From IMG/VR virus record IMGVR_UViG_3300021403_000048, positions 1 to 27,358 of that record: 27,358 nt of DNA; one strand, 5' to 3'. Below the pieces are notes generated by a model. That model had not been told where the DNA came from, made no database searches, and saw only the letters and a program-made list of their open reading frames with translations. Positions 17,976-25,265 of this stretch are shown here, in pieces (the first letter of the stretch is position 1; the number at the start of each line of letters is the position of its first letter). The stretch is from a virus. The position numbers were made by a program, and so were the translations under genes.

Positions 17976-17983
17976 CATTTATA
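17976..17983 (+). promoter_or_regulatory. CATTTATA motif before scaffold-capsid genes
   Basis: CATTTATA, continued by TATATAAG, lies 17 nt before the scaffold ATG, after AAAACAAAAAAAACACT. It would drive scaffold and major capsid together, since no similar element or terminator separates them. Confidence 0.45.
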
Positions 17984-18000
17984 TATATAAGCAGATAACT

Positions 18001-18738
18001 ATGTCAAGCAAAAAAGATAAAATAACCGAAAAGCTTAAAGAACTTTTCGCTCTTACAAAAAAAGTTACATTCTTTGATTGTCCTTTAAAAGATGGATCAA
18101 TCCTTAGAACTGAAGACGAAGCTCTTGCTAAAGGTTCTGAAGTAAAGATCATCTCTAAAGATGGTGTTGAATCAGACGCTCCAGATGGAGATGTTACTTC
18201 CCAGGATGGCAATACAATCAGCATTAAAAGCGGTGTAGTTGATGCAATTGCACCAGCAACACCTGAAAAAGCTAATGAAAAGATGGATACTCCTCCAACA
18301 CCAGTTGAGGGAGCACCAGCACCACAGTCTGAAGCATCTGCAGAAGACGAAGCACCTATTGATATGGATATGTTACAGGGCATTATACAGAACTTGGTAG
18401 ACAGGATAGCAGCTCTTGAAGCAAAGATCAGCGATACCAGTATGACTGTAGAGAAGATGTCCGCTCTTCCTGCTGCAAAGCAGTTCAATTTCGACCCAAT
18501 GGGAGATTCTCTTTATAAAGAAGGATCAGTTGGATACGAAATAGAGAAATTTAAGGCTGAAAAGAAGGCTAAGAGGACTGCTCAAACAGCTTCTAACCAA
18601 GATGCTTTCTCTGTAGAGAGAAAAGAGAAGCCAAAATCACAACAGTTTAGTAAGAATGATGCTCCAGTAGCAAACTCAAACAAGTCAGAAATGAATTTGG
18701 ACAGCTTATTCGGATCAGGATTCTCAGTAGGAGCTTAA
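18001..18738 (+). CDS. Scaffold-like protein
   Basis: The 245-aa, acidic and low-complexity protein lies between protease and major capsid genes, the usual scaffold place. Residues 20-85 contain a beta-like segment (FFDCPLKDGSILRTEDEALAKGSEVKIIS). Then comes a Pro/Ala/Glu-rich linker, a predicted coiled coil at about 118-150 (MDMLQGIIQNLVDRIAALEAKI), and a charged C-terminus ending in a short capsid-binding-like tail (DSLFGSGFSVGA). No enzyme motif is seen. The role is inferred from composition and position. Confidence 0.68.
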   Translation: MSSKKDKITEKLKELFALTKKVTFFDCPLKDGSILRTEDEALAKGSEVKIISKDGVESDAPDGDVTSQDGNTISIKSGVVDAIAPATPEKANEKMDTPPTPVEGAPAPQSEASAEDEAPIDMDMLQGIIQNLVDRIAALEAKISDTSMTVEKMSALPAAKQFNFDPMGDSLYKEGSVGYEIEKFKAEKKAKRTAQTASNQDAFSVERKEKPKSQQFSKNDAPVANSNKSEMNLDSLFGSGFSVGA

Positions 18739-18773
18739 TTAACTAGAAAATAAACAAATAAAAATAAAAGAAT

Positions 18774-19787
18774 ATGGCAATTAGCTATGGTAATTTAACA
18801 AACTATGTGAAGCAGTATTCACAGCCTATTATATCTAAAGCGATCCTTGAAGCTAGAACTCTTCAATTCGTAGATATCATAACTGGTGTAAAATATGCTG
18901 AGCAGATCAACATTATGGATATTAATCCATTTATTGTTCAAGCTAACAACCCTTCAAACCAAGGATTCTTCGATGGTGGTACTCCGATCTTGTCTGGAAA
19001 GACAGCGGTTGCTTGTCCTCTTAAAATTCAGAACGCATTCGTTCTTGAAGGTGTTTCTTCCCTGGAGTCTATTTGGTACTCAGAACTTATGAAAAAGGGT
19101 TCTTATGTAGAAGATGCTCCAGTGTTTGAAAAAGCATTTATGAATCTTTTAGGTAAGTATACCTCACAGGTAACTGACCTTGGTTTCTGGCTTGGATCAT
19201 ATGCTCCAACAGGTGCAAATGCTCACAGTGCTGATACAGCTGGTAACACAGGTTACTTGGCAGGATGTCAGGGTGTTCTTTATAACATCTTTAACACTGC
19301 ATCAAGTGCTGCAACTACCTTCATCTCTTACTCAGGTGCTCCAACAGTTTCTACTATTTATGGAATAATCGAAGCAATTGTAGGTGCTATTCCAAACAAT
19401 ATGTTGATGTTGCAAAATATCTCTATCTGGTGTGCTCCACAATATGTGGACCTTTACAAGAGAGCGTTGATTGCAAATAACAACTTCCACTACTTCGTTC
19501 AAGGTTCAGAAGCTACTTCTGATTTGGATATCCAAATCCCAGGTCGTTCTAACATTCACCTTAGAGGTACTCCAGGTCTTGCTGCAATGGCAGTAACTGG
19601 TTCTACAACTGGATTCCAAGGATTAGTTTGTACTAACGACAATAACTTGGCTGCAGTAGTTGACCTTGAGAATGACTATGAAAAGACAACTCTTTGGTTC
19701 TCTAATGACTTTGACCAATTGAGAGCTACAACCAAATTCAAAATTGGTGGTATCCAGAGAATTGACTCACAGGTTATCGTGTACTAA
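18774..19787 (+). CDS. Major capsid protein
   Basis: The 337-aa protein looks like an HK97-fold shell protein of Bacteroidota phages. It begins MAISYGNLTNYVKQYS with a short N-arm. PLKIQNAFVLEGVSSLESIWYSELMKKGSY fits the spine helix region. The C-terminus, DLENDYEKTTLWFSNDFDQLRATTKFKIGG, fits the P-domain strands. Codon use shifts toward frequent codons (many CTT, GGT, AAC), as expected for an abundant product. It follows the scaffold by 35 nt and is followed by an intrinsic terminator, which fits very high expression. Confidence 0.85.
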   Translation: MAISYGNLTNYVKQYSQPIISKAILEARTLQFVDIITGVKYAEQINIMDINPFIVQANNPSNQGFFDGGTPILSGKTAVACPLKIQNAFVLEGVSSLESIWYSELMKKGSYVEDAPVFEKAFMNLLGKYTSQVTDLGFWLGSYAPTGANAHSADTAGNTGYLAGCQGVLYNIFNTASSAATTFISYSGAPTVSTIYGIIEAIVGAIPNNMLMLQNISIWCAPQYVDLYKRALIANNNFHYFVQGSEATSDLDIQIPGRSNIHLRGTPGLAAMAVTGSTTGFQGLVCTNDNNLAAVVDLENDYEKTTLWFSNDFDQLRATTKFKIGGIQRIDSQVIVY

Positions 19788-19813
19788 AAATACACTTTAA
19801 ATAAGAAAACAAG

Positions 19814-19847
19814 AAAGCTGCTGCAGAAAAAAGTGGCGGCTTTTTTT
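19814..19847 (+). terminator. Intrinsic terminator after major capsid gene
   Basis: AAAGCTGCTGC (19814-19824) pairs with GTGGCGGCTTT (19833-19843) through an 11-bp stem with G-U wobbles and an 8-nt A-rich loop, followed by seven Ts (19841-19847). It lies 27 nt after the capsid stop. Confidence 0.85.
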
Positions 19848-19881
19848 GCAATAAATTAACTAATTAAAACAAAAAAATAAT

Positions 19882-20448
19882 ATGGCAAATTGCGGACCTA
19901 CCTCAGGCTTACCACTACCTTGTAAGACATTTATGCCTGGTCTCAGACGTATTTATATTGCGTCTTTTTATTCAGGCTCTACAGTTGGTGAAAACCTTAC
20001 GTATACAACTAATGCTACATCTGTAATTACAGCTGCTACTCTTGTTACTGGATTCTTCTATCAGTATGACCTGACTAAAGAAGCTGGTGAAGTACAAGAT
20101 GCTATGCACTTTAATCCACAGAATGGGACTACTTCTTACGAAAGTACAATCAACGTATATCTTTCACAGTATTCTACTGCCGTAAGAAACCAGATCGTAA
20201 CTCTTGGAAAATCAAAACTTCTTTTGATTACCGAAGACAGAAATGGTCAGTATTTCCTTTATGGAACTGATGGAACTGGAGTTGCACCGAGCACTTCTAA
20301 CGGAGTTGACTTGATGGATTCTACTGCTACAACTGGTAAGGCTTATGGAGCTGACCAAAATGGTTATAACCTTGTGTTTAACTGTATTGAGAAGACTATG
20401 GGTATCGAAGTTGCTGCTTCAGTAGTTGCTGGTATAACTTCTATCTAA
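19882..20448 (+). CDS. Major tail (tube) protein
   Basis: The 188-aa protein resembles tail tube proteins of Bacteroidota phages. It has CKTFMPGLRRIYIASF near residue 15, LGKSKLLLITEDRNGQYFLYG at about 112-132, VDLMDSTATTGKAYGADQNGYNLVFNCIEKT at 143-173, and a short hydrophobic C-terminus. The DxNGY..VF pattern before a final beta strand is typical. It starts after AAACAAAAAAATAATATG and has its own terminator 46 nt after the stop, giving a single-gene unit suited to an abundant protein. It lies next to the capsid gene but far from the tape measure. Confidence 0.7.
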   Translation: MANCGPTSGLPLPCKTFMPGLRRIYIASFYSGSTVGENLTYTTNATSVITAATLVTGFFYQYDLTKEAGEVQDAMHFNPQNGTTSYESTINVYLSQYSTAVRNQIVTLGKSKLLLITEDRNGQYFLYGTDGTGVAPSTSNGVDLMDSTATTGKAYGADQNGYNLVFNCIEKTMGIEVAASVVAGITSI

Positions 20449-20493
20449 TTTTAACGCTGTACACACCTTCGTCTTAACAAACGAGAAAAAAAG

Positions 20494-20525
20494 AGGGTTG
20501 GACTATAAAGTCTAGCCCTTTTTTA
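20494..20525 (+). terminator. Intrinsic terminator after tail tube gene
   Basis: AGGGTTGGACT (20494-20504) pairs over 11 positions with AGTCTAGCCCT (20509-20519), with two wobbles and an ATAA loop. The stem runs into six Ts (20519-20524). Confidence 0.88.
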
Positions 20526-20539
20526 TTAAATAGAAAACT

Positions 20540-20974
20540 ATGACAATAAAACTAAACCAAAATCAAAGCAACAATGTGATCTTGACTCTTCAAGAAAACT
20601 CTGCTTTGTTTACATATTCTGGTTATCAGCCATATTATTTGTTTGTTTTTAGTTCTCAAACAACCAATTCTTCTTTTTCTTTTGTTGCTGACAATATTTC
20701 ATCGGTTTCTGCTCGTAATAGTTACGATCAATTTACAATTATTTGTACTGGAGCTACACACATTAATTTAAGTGCTGGTACCATAAATTTGAATCCAGGT
20801 ATGTTCTGGCACTATACCATTTATGACCAAATTAACCAGTATAATTTTGCTATTAGCGGAACAACTGGAATGGTAGAACAAGGTAAGGTTCAATACTTCC
20901 CTGCGTCACAAGATTTCCAATATATACAAATGACTGGAGACAGTTCTTATATAGTATTCAACACCTATCAATAA
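20540..20974 (+). CDS. Small beta-rich virion protein, unknown
   Basis: The 144-aa protein has NNVILTLQENSALF, then PYYLFVFSSQTTNSSFSFVADNISSVSARNSYDQF. This pattern recurs in small virion proteins of Bacteroidota phages and faintly recalls the N-terminal domain of baseplate upper proteins. The second half (FWHYTIYDQINQYNFAISGT, VEQGKVQYF) continues a beta sandwich. It begins 15 nt after the tail tube terminator and precedes the portal. A decoration, tail or baseplate role is possible. I cannot assign one. Confidence 0.5.
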   Translation: MTIKLNQNQSNNVILTLQENSALFTYSGYQPYYLFVFSSQTTNSSFSFVADNISSVSARNSYDQFTIICTGATHINLSAGTINLNPGMFWHYTIYDQINQYNFAISGTTGMVEQGKVQYFPASQDFQYIQMTGDSSYIVFNTYQ

Positions 20975-20984
20975 GATATAAATC

Positions 20985-21008
20985 CATATTTATAAATAAA
21001 AATTATGA
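20985..21008 (+). promoter_or_regulatory. CATATTTATAAATAAA element before portal gene
   Basis: This is identical over 24 nt, start codon included, to the element at 16343-16366. It lies in the 30-nt gap before the portal gene. Confidence 0.5.
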
Positions 21009-22432
21009 ATGACGAACAATTAGATGATTTCAAGAAAATAATGGATGAGAAACGTGTGTCTTTTAAGAAAGATAGCGTAATTCAGTCTATTGACTTCAGT
21101 ACGTATAATACTCCAGTCTTCAAAGAATCAAACTTCAAAGAATACATCCTGGCAGGTCACGATAATTTGTGGCCACAATACCTTACAAAGCTTTATAACA
21201 ACGGAAGCATACATACAGCTATAGTTGATGACAAAATACGTAGGATCGTTGGAAAAGGGGTTAAAATCGAGGATTCTGAAGACAAAGATCAACTGGCAGA
21301 AATGACAGATTTTCTTAAGAAGACAAATATAAAAAAACAACTAAAAGGTTGGGCTCAGGACCAGCAAATTTTTGGCTATTGGTTCGTAGGTATCACCTGG
21401 AACAAAACTAGAACTGCTATTAGCAGACTATATCACGTAGATGCTACTACAATTCGTGTTGGTAAGCCTGATGAAGATGGACGTGTAAATGATTTTTGGT
21501 ACAGTGAGGACTGGTCACGCTTTCGTAAGTCAGGCTTCAGACCACAGAGAATTGAGCGTTTTGATCCATTAGAAAGAATTGAAGAAAATTGTCTTCTTAT
21601 GGTAAGACGTAAAATACCAAATTCTAGGTTCTATTCACTGCCACCTTACGAAGGCGCTAGAGACGCAATTGAGCTTTCGGTAACTCTTACATCTCACTTG
21701 CTTAATAGTCTTCAGAATGGACTTAATCCATCTATGATTATTAACATCAATAATGGAAAGGGTCTTTCTACAGAAGAGTTGGAGACAACTTACAGAACAA
21801 TCCAAGGAATGTTTACTGGAGCAAAGAATGCAGGTAAATTTATGATGGCTGTAAACGACAGCAAGGATAATGCTACAGAAATCGTTCCTATCAATGCAAA
21901 TAATATGTCTGAGCTTTATTCTAAGCTTGATGAATACGCAGAAGGAAAGATTCTTAGAATTCACAAGACAAGTCCTATTCTTGTTGGTATTGCAACTAGT
22001 GGAAAACTTGGTGGAGCAGGAAATACACAAGAACTTGAAGTTACAAGTGAAGAGTTTAACTACTCTGTAATCGAACCAGCTCAAGATGAAATTTTAGAAG
22101 TACTTCAGGATGTGCTTGAGATAAATGATTTTAATCTTAGAGTTTATATCGAAGGAGTTAAGAAAATTAGTTCTTCATATGATTCTAATACACTTCTTTC
22201 TGTTTGTACAATTGATGAGATCAGATCAAAACTTAACTTACCACCACTTTCAGAAAGTGATAAGAAGAACCTGGCTATTAATGCTTCATCAGCTGGAGCA
22301 GAACTTCCTGCAGAGAAATCAAATGCTCCATTAGAACAATCTGCAGAAGAAATGGCTATATTAACACCTGGATTACCAAATTATGTTGACCAAGCACCTA
22401 CAAAGAAGAAAGAAACCGATAAAACTGAATAA
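21005..22432 (+). CDS. Portal protein
   Basis: The 475-aa protein is most likely the portal, the dodecameric ring through which DNA is packaged. It has the expected layout: an N-terminal arm, NLWPQYLTKLYNNGSIHTAIVDDKIRRIVGKGV near residues 54-87, a wing region with YHVDATTIRVGKPDEDGRVNDFWYSEDWS, SLPPYEGARDAIEL at about 215, a long clip/stem helix region, and a disordered Pro- and Glu-rich C-terminus. It ends 2 nt before the adaptor gene. Placement after capsid and tube, not right after terL, is unusual. Confidence 0.82.
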   Translation: MNDEQLDDFKKIMDEKRVSFKKDSVIQSIDFSTYNTPVFKESNFKEYILAGHDNLWPQYLTKLYNNGSIHTAIVDDKIRRIVGKGVKIEDSEDKDQLAEMTDFLKKTNIKKQLKGWAQDQQIFGYWFVGITWNKTRTAISRLYHVDATTIRVGKPDEDGRVNDFWYSEDWSRFRKSGFRPQRIERFDPLERIEENCLLMVRRKIPNSRFYSLPPYEGARDAIELSVTLTSHLLNSLQNGLNPSMIININNGKGLSTEELETTYRTIQGMFTGAKNAGKFMMAVNDSKDNATEIVPINANNMSELYSKLDEYAEGKILRIHKTSPILVGIATSGKLGGAGNTQELEVTSEEFNYSVIEPAQDEILEVLQDVLEINDFNLRVYIEGVKKISSSYDSNTLLSVCTIDEIRSKLNLPPLSESDKKNLAINASSAGAELPAEKSNAPLEQSAEEMAILTPGLPNYVDQAPTKKKETDKTE

Positions 22433-22434
22433 CT

Positions 22435-23109
22435 ATGAGCTTTAACACGCTAACCCCCAGACCTTCCAAGGTTCTTTTTATTGACGAGACCTATCTTAAA
22501 AATTGTACTGAGATAGATCAGAACGTTGATGCTCGTTTGTTAAGAACAAGCATTCAATACACACAAGACAAATATGTATTGCCAGTTCTTGGTAACAATA
22601 TATTTGAGCAGTGGAAACAGTGGATTGCATCTGGTGTAACCTTGCAGAATAATGCATCTTATTACTTTGATTCTAATGATCTATATGTACTTGAGACATT
22701 TGTTCAACCAATGCTCGCAGCTGCTTGTATGATTGAATTGGTGTTTAAAATAAATCTTCAAATTAGAAATAAGGGAGTTGAACAATCACATAGTGAGTTT
22801 TCTACCACAGCAACTGACAAACAAATAGCTTGGCTATCAGAAAACTATAGAGAGACAGCCAATTTTTACTGTCAGAGATGTACTCAGTTTCTGTCTGCAA
22901 ATCCAGACATATTTGTTAACTGGTTAAATCCACAACTTGGAACGAATGGAAATGGAGCTGACTTGTTTTACCCAGAGAAGACCAAATACAATTGTGGAAT
23001 ATTTTTGCCTGGAATAGCTGGCGCAAATTCTGCATCTGCCACATCTGGACCAGGAGCGGGTTGGGGAATGTCTGTCCTACAGAGAATAGAATTTTTGGGT
23101 TATGAATAA
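22435..23109 (+). CDS. Head-tail connector/adaptor protein
   Basis: The 224-aa protein starts LTPRPSKVLFIDETYLKNCTEIDQNVDARLLRTSIQ, followed by QDKYVLPVLGNNIFEQW. This is the look of the gp6/gp15-type helical adaptors in Bacteroidota phages. A helical core continues to about residue 165 (NYRETANFYCQRCTQFL), and a Gly/Ser-rich tail ends LQRIEFLGYE. It would form a ring under the portal, encoded directly upstream with a 2-nt gap. Family recognition is moderate; position supports it. Confidence 0.65.
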   Translation: MSFNTLTPRPSKVLFIDETYLKNCTEIDQNVDARLLRTSIQYTQDKYVLPVLGNNIFEQWKQWIASGVTLQNNASYYFDSNDLYVLETFVQPMLAAACMIELVFKINLQIRNKGVEQSHSEFSTTATDKQIAWLSENYRETANFYCQRCTQFLSANPDIFVNWLNPQLGTNGNGADLFYPEKTKYNCGIFLPGIAGANSASATSGPGAGWGMSVLQRIEFLGYE

Positions 23110-23125
23110 TCAAACAAACAAATCA

Positions 23126-23308
23126 ATGGAACTATCACACGACACAACAAAACACATCTTACAAGTTATTGCAGTTAATATAGCTGCAATAAGTATCACC
23201 TGGAGCGATTTAAACAAGGCTCTGAGCACTCTATCTCTTGTCATAGGTATATCCTATGGTTTGTATAAATGGTGGAAGGAAATCAAATCAAATAAAAAGC
23301 CCAATTAA
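23126..23308 (+). CDS. Holin-like small membrane protein
   Basis: The 60-aa protein has two hydrophobic stretches (HILQVIAVNIAAISI and ALSTLSLVIGISYGLYKWW) and a positively charged tail (KEIKSNKKPN), as in small holins that open the inner membrane for lysis. I chose the ATG at 23126 because it follows an A-rich leader (CAAACAAACAAATCA), like most starts here. An in-frame ATG at 23102 would add eight residues and overlap the adaptor gene. The stop codon lies in the loop of the terminator that closes the operon. No endolysin is seen nearby. Confidence 0.58.
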   Translation: MELSHDTTKHILQVIAVNIAAISITWSDLNKALSTLSLVIGISYGLYKWWKEIKSNKKPN

Positions 23309-23319
23309 GGGCTTTTTTT
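23294..23319. terminator. Bidirectional intrinsic terminator between converging operons
   Basis: AAAAAGCCC (23294-23302) and GGGCTTTTT (23309-23317) form a perfect 9-bp stem with a 6-nt loop, flanked by an A-run and a T-run. It can end transcription from both sides. It contains the holin-like stop codon and abuts the end of the lipoprotein gene at 23318. Confidence 0.92.
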
Positions 23320-23737
23320 ATTTAATTGTATCTGTTACTGTGAACATTTCACCTCCTTGTGATGTCAAACTATATGTCTGTAGAATATTGTTGTTTAAAC
23401 GTGTTGTAATGAAGAAGTTTGAGCTGGTATGTATTCCATATACACTCTTAACTATATCTCCTTTCTTAACACAGATTGTTGTATCACCTGAGGTCATATA
23501 CGGAGAGAACCATCCCATAGGTGTCTTCTTCATATAGTATTCAATTGTATCTTTATTCAATATAAGTGCATTAACCATTCCCCCAGATGTAGAACAGGTT
23601 AGATGATAATTTGATGTCTGAGTTGTTGACGTTACAACACTTGGTTGTGTTATTGATTGCTTCTGACAGCTTGACATCATTGTCGCTATTAATACAAGTA
23701 TTAAGAATCCTATAATGTTATTGATGGTGTTTTTCAT
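23318..23737 (-). CDS. Phage-encoded lipoprotein
   Basis: The 139-aa protein starts with a lipoprotein signal peptide: MKNTINN, a hydrophobic core IIGFLILVLIATMM and the lipobox MSSC with Cys near residue 24. The mature part is short, Ser/Thr-rich and beta-like (TVTDTIK at the end), with further Cys residues. It would be attached to a membrane on the outer side. It is the last gene of the minus operon and converges on the holin-like gene. Candidate roles are outer-membrane spanin, superinfection exclusion or surface masking. Sequence alone does not decide. Confidence 0.72.
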   Translation of the reverse strand: MKNTINNIIGFLILVLIATMMSSCQKQSITQPSVVTSTTQTSNYHLTCSTSGGMVNALILNKDTIEYYMKKTPMGWFSPYMTSGDTTICVKKGDIVKSVYGIHTSSNFFITTRLNNNILQTYSLTSQGGEMFTVTDTIK

Positions 23738-23791
23738 TTGTCGTTGTTTTAGTGTTTATACTTAGTTATACGTGTTAATTAGCAAAAGGTT

Positions 23792-23983
23792 TCATAAATC
23801 TTCTTCTTTATATTTGAATCCAACAACTCTCATTATCTCAATACAACTGAATGAAACCTGGTTAACATCTCTACTAAGATGTTTGTATATTTCCTTCTCA
23901 GTAGTATAAAATGTCGTTATTTTACCCATATATTCAAATATTAATTGAACTGAGTCATTTAATTCGATTACTTCTAGTTTCAT
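23792..23983 (-). CDS. Small protein, unknown
   Basis: The 63-aa protein is not recognised. It is a compact alternation of beta-like (SVQLIFEYMGKITTFY) and charged helical segments (TTEKEIYKHLSRD). It starts 1 nt after the end of the upstream gene, so it belongs to the minus operon. No membrane segment or catalytic motif is visible. Confidence 0.55.
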   Translation of the reverse strand: MKLEVIELNDSVQLIFEYMGKITTFYTTEKEIYKHLSRDVNQVSFSCIEIMRVVGFKYKEEDL

Positions 23984-23984
23984 C

Positions 23985-24380
23985 TTATAGGTTTTTTACT
24001 TCTAAATCATAAGTTCTCCAGTCAACACCAAGTTGAATAGCCATATTTCTCTCCATAGATTCAGCATAAGCGTGTTCCATTCCATATGGAGCTCTTGGGT
24101 CCCATCCTGGCTCATCATCTTGTGTCCACTTACCATCTACTCTCTCTAGTTCAAACTCAAGATCAAAATCCATTATTTGTTTCTCAGTTATACCACGATG
24201 CTCGGTTTGAATAACCTCAATCATCTCGTGAAGGAATACTAAAAGTTCATAACGATTATCAGACATCTCACTTACACGAACCTGAAGAGTACCTGATTCA
24301 TCAAACCAGTAGTCGCCAACCGTTTCATAACGATGTTCTGAGTGAGGTATTACTTTAAATTCTACTTTTTTTATGTTCAT
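23985..24380 (-). CDS. Conserved phage protein with HExxE metal-site-like motif
   Basis: This 131-aa protein resembles a widespread conserved hypothetical family of phages and bacteria. Its pattern is YELLVFLHEMIEVIQTEHRGITE (His 51, Glu 52, Glu 55, His 61), then a DxDxxFE segment, then EPGWDPRAPYGMEHAYAESMERNMAIQLGVDW (His 103, Glu 107, Glu 110). The helix with HExxE and the second helix with H-x3-E could form a metal site, but the zincin HExxH is not present. I know of no established function. It overlaps the upstream gene by 4 nt, so translation is coupled. Confidence 0.66.
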   Translation of the reverse strand: MNIKKVEFKVIPHSEHRYETVGDYWFDESGTLQVRVSEMSDNRYELLVFLHEMIEVIQTEHRGITEKQIMDFDLEFELERVDGKWTQDDEPGWDPRAPYGMEHAYAESMERNMAIQLGVDWRTYDLEVKNL

Positions 24381-24736
24381 TTCATTATTGATTTTAATAG
24401 TTCTTGTATCATTCTATATCCTAGATTTATTGGAGCATTATATGTTTCACTTTTTATTTTTCCATAGAACTCTTCAATTGAACCTTTACCTATAAATGGT
24501 ATTGTTTGTCTAATTCTTATTGGATCACCAATATCACGCTTAAAAAATAAAATCACTTCAAGTCCATCCTCTCTAGTATTTGCTCTGACTAGTTTTGAGA
24601 ACTTAATCTTATCACCTGTATTAAGAATCATATTTGATTCCAAATCAGATTTTATATATGACCACACTCTGTTGTAGTCAATTAAGGAGTTATAGTATTC
24701 AATTCCTTTATAAATTTGTTCTATTGTGTAGTTCAT
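24377..24736 (-). CDS. Minus-operon protein, unknown
   Basis: The 119-aa protein is not recognised. It begins with a helical region (IEQIYKGIEYYNSLIDYNRVWSYI), followed by a beta-like section (GDKIKFSKLVRANTREDGLEVILFFKRD) and a helical end. It overlaps both neighbours by 4 nt (ATGA), showing coupled translation with the 40-aa membrane peptide before it and the HExxE protein after it. Confidence 0.6.
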   Translation of the reverse strand: MNYTIEQIYKGIEYYNSLIDYNRVWSYIKSDLESNMILNTGDKIKFSKLVRANTREDGLEVILFFKRDIGDPIRIRQTIPFIGKGSIEEFYGKIKSETYNAPINLGYRMIQELLKSIMK

Positions 24737-24855
24737 TTGTTTTTGATTTTATCTTCTATTTTTAGATATATTATCGTTCCTGAAAAAAATACAATTAACA
24801 ATGCCATTATACAAATTGGAGTCATTGAAATTATATAGAGAATTTTGTCCATCAT
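24733..24855 (-). CDS. 40-aa single-pass membrane protein
   Basis: The peptide begins MMDKILYIISMTPIC, has a hydrophobic segment continuing through MALLIVFFSGTIIYL, and ends in a charged tail (KIEDKIKNK). It follows an AAAAACAAATAACT leader typical of this phage's starts. It fills a gap of about 120 nt between two genes, overlaps the next start by ATGA and lies 2 nt after the previous gene. The tight fit makes it a real gene. Role is unknown; small phage membrane peptides often act in lysis timing or host inhibition. Confidence 0.66.
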   Translation of the reverse strand: MMDKILYIISMTPICIMALLIVFFSGTIIYLKIEDKIKNK

Positions 24856-24857
24856 AG

Positions 24858-25262
24858 TTATTTGTTTTTGTATTTCCATTTGAATCCGTAACCAATTCCT
24901 CCTAGCTCACAAGACTTCTTAATATTGCTGGCTCCTTTATACTTGCCACAACTTGCAGCGGCTGCATATAAGCTCTTATATTCTTGCAATTCATCTCCTG
25001 TCTCAGGATCGCATTTAATCACAATTGAGGATGATTTTTTGCTCCAGGTTTGATGCTCATTTGTAAGTTTATAAGCTCCCTTCTTACTATCATTAAACGA
25101 TTTTAAAAAAGAATCATTCTCTAAATCACGCAATATAGTGAATATTGATTCTTTATTATTTAACCTTTTTGTCACTTGATCGTAGGTTTTATCCAACTGG
25201 TGAGCAGTAAGGAATATTCCTTTTTGAGACAAATTGTTGTATACTTCTTGTTTAATTGTCAT
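24858..25262 (-). CDS. NUMOD1-type DNA-binding protein
   Basis: The last 55 residues of this 134-aa protein match the NUMOD1 module found in homing endonucleases: VIKCDPETGDELQEYKSLYAAAASCG, then NIKKSCELGGIGYGFKWKYK. That module is a helix-turn-helix-like DNA-binding unit. Residues 1-75 (MTIKQEVYNNLSQKGIFLTAHQL) look like a winged-helix domain. No nuclease motif is seen. It lies 3 nt after the HNH gene, so the two may act together, or be halves of a former HNH-NUMOD enzyme. Confidence 0.7.
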   Translation of the reverse strand: MTIKQEVYNNLSQKGIFLTAHQLDKTYDQVTKRLNNKESIFTILRDLENDSFLKSFNDSKKGAYKLTNEHQTWSKKSSSIVIKCDPETGDELQEYKSLYAAAASCGKYKGASNIKKSCELGGIGYGFKWKYKNK

Positions 25263-25265
25263 ATT

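Noticed and set aside
17979-18488. 169-aa minus-strand open frame opposite the scaffold gene
   Set aside because: It mirrors the low-complexity scaffold coding strand, has no start context and no recognisable domain.
23256-23537. 93-aa plus-strand frame across the terminator region
   Set aside because: It crosses a bidirectional terminator and is antisense to the lipoprotein, which has a clear signal peptide and lipobox.
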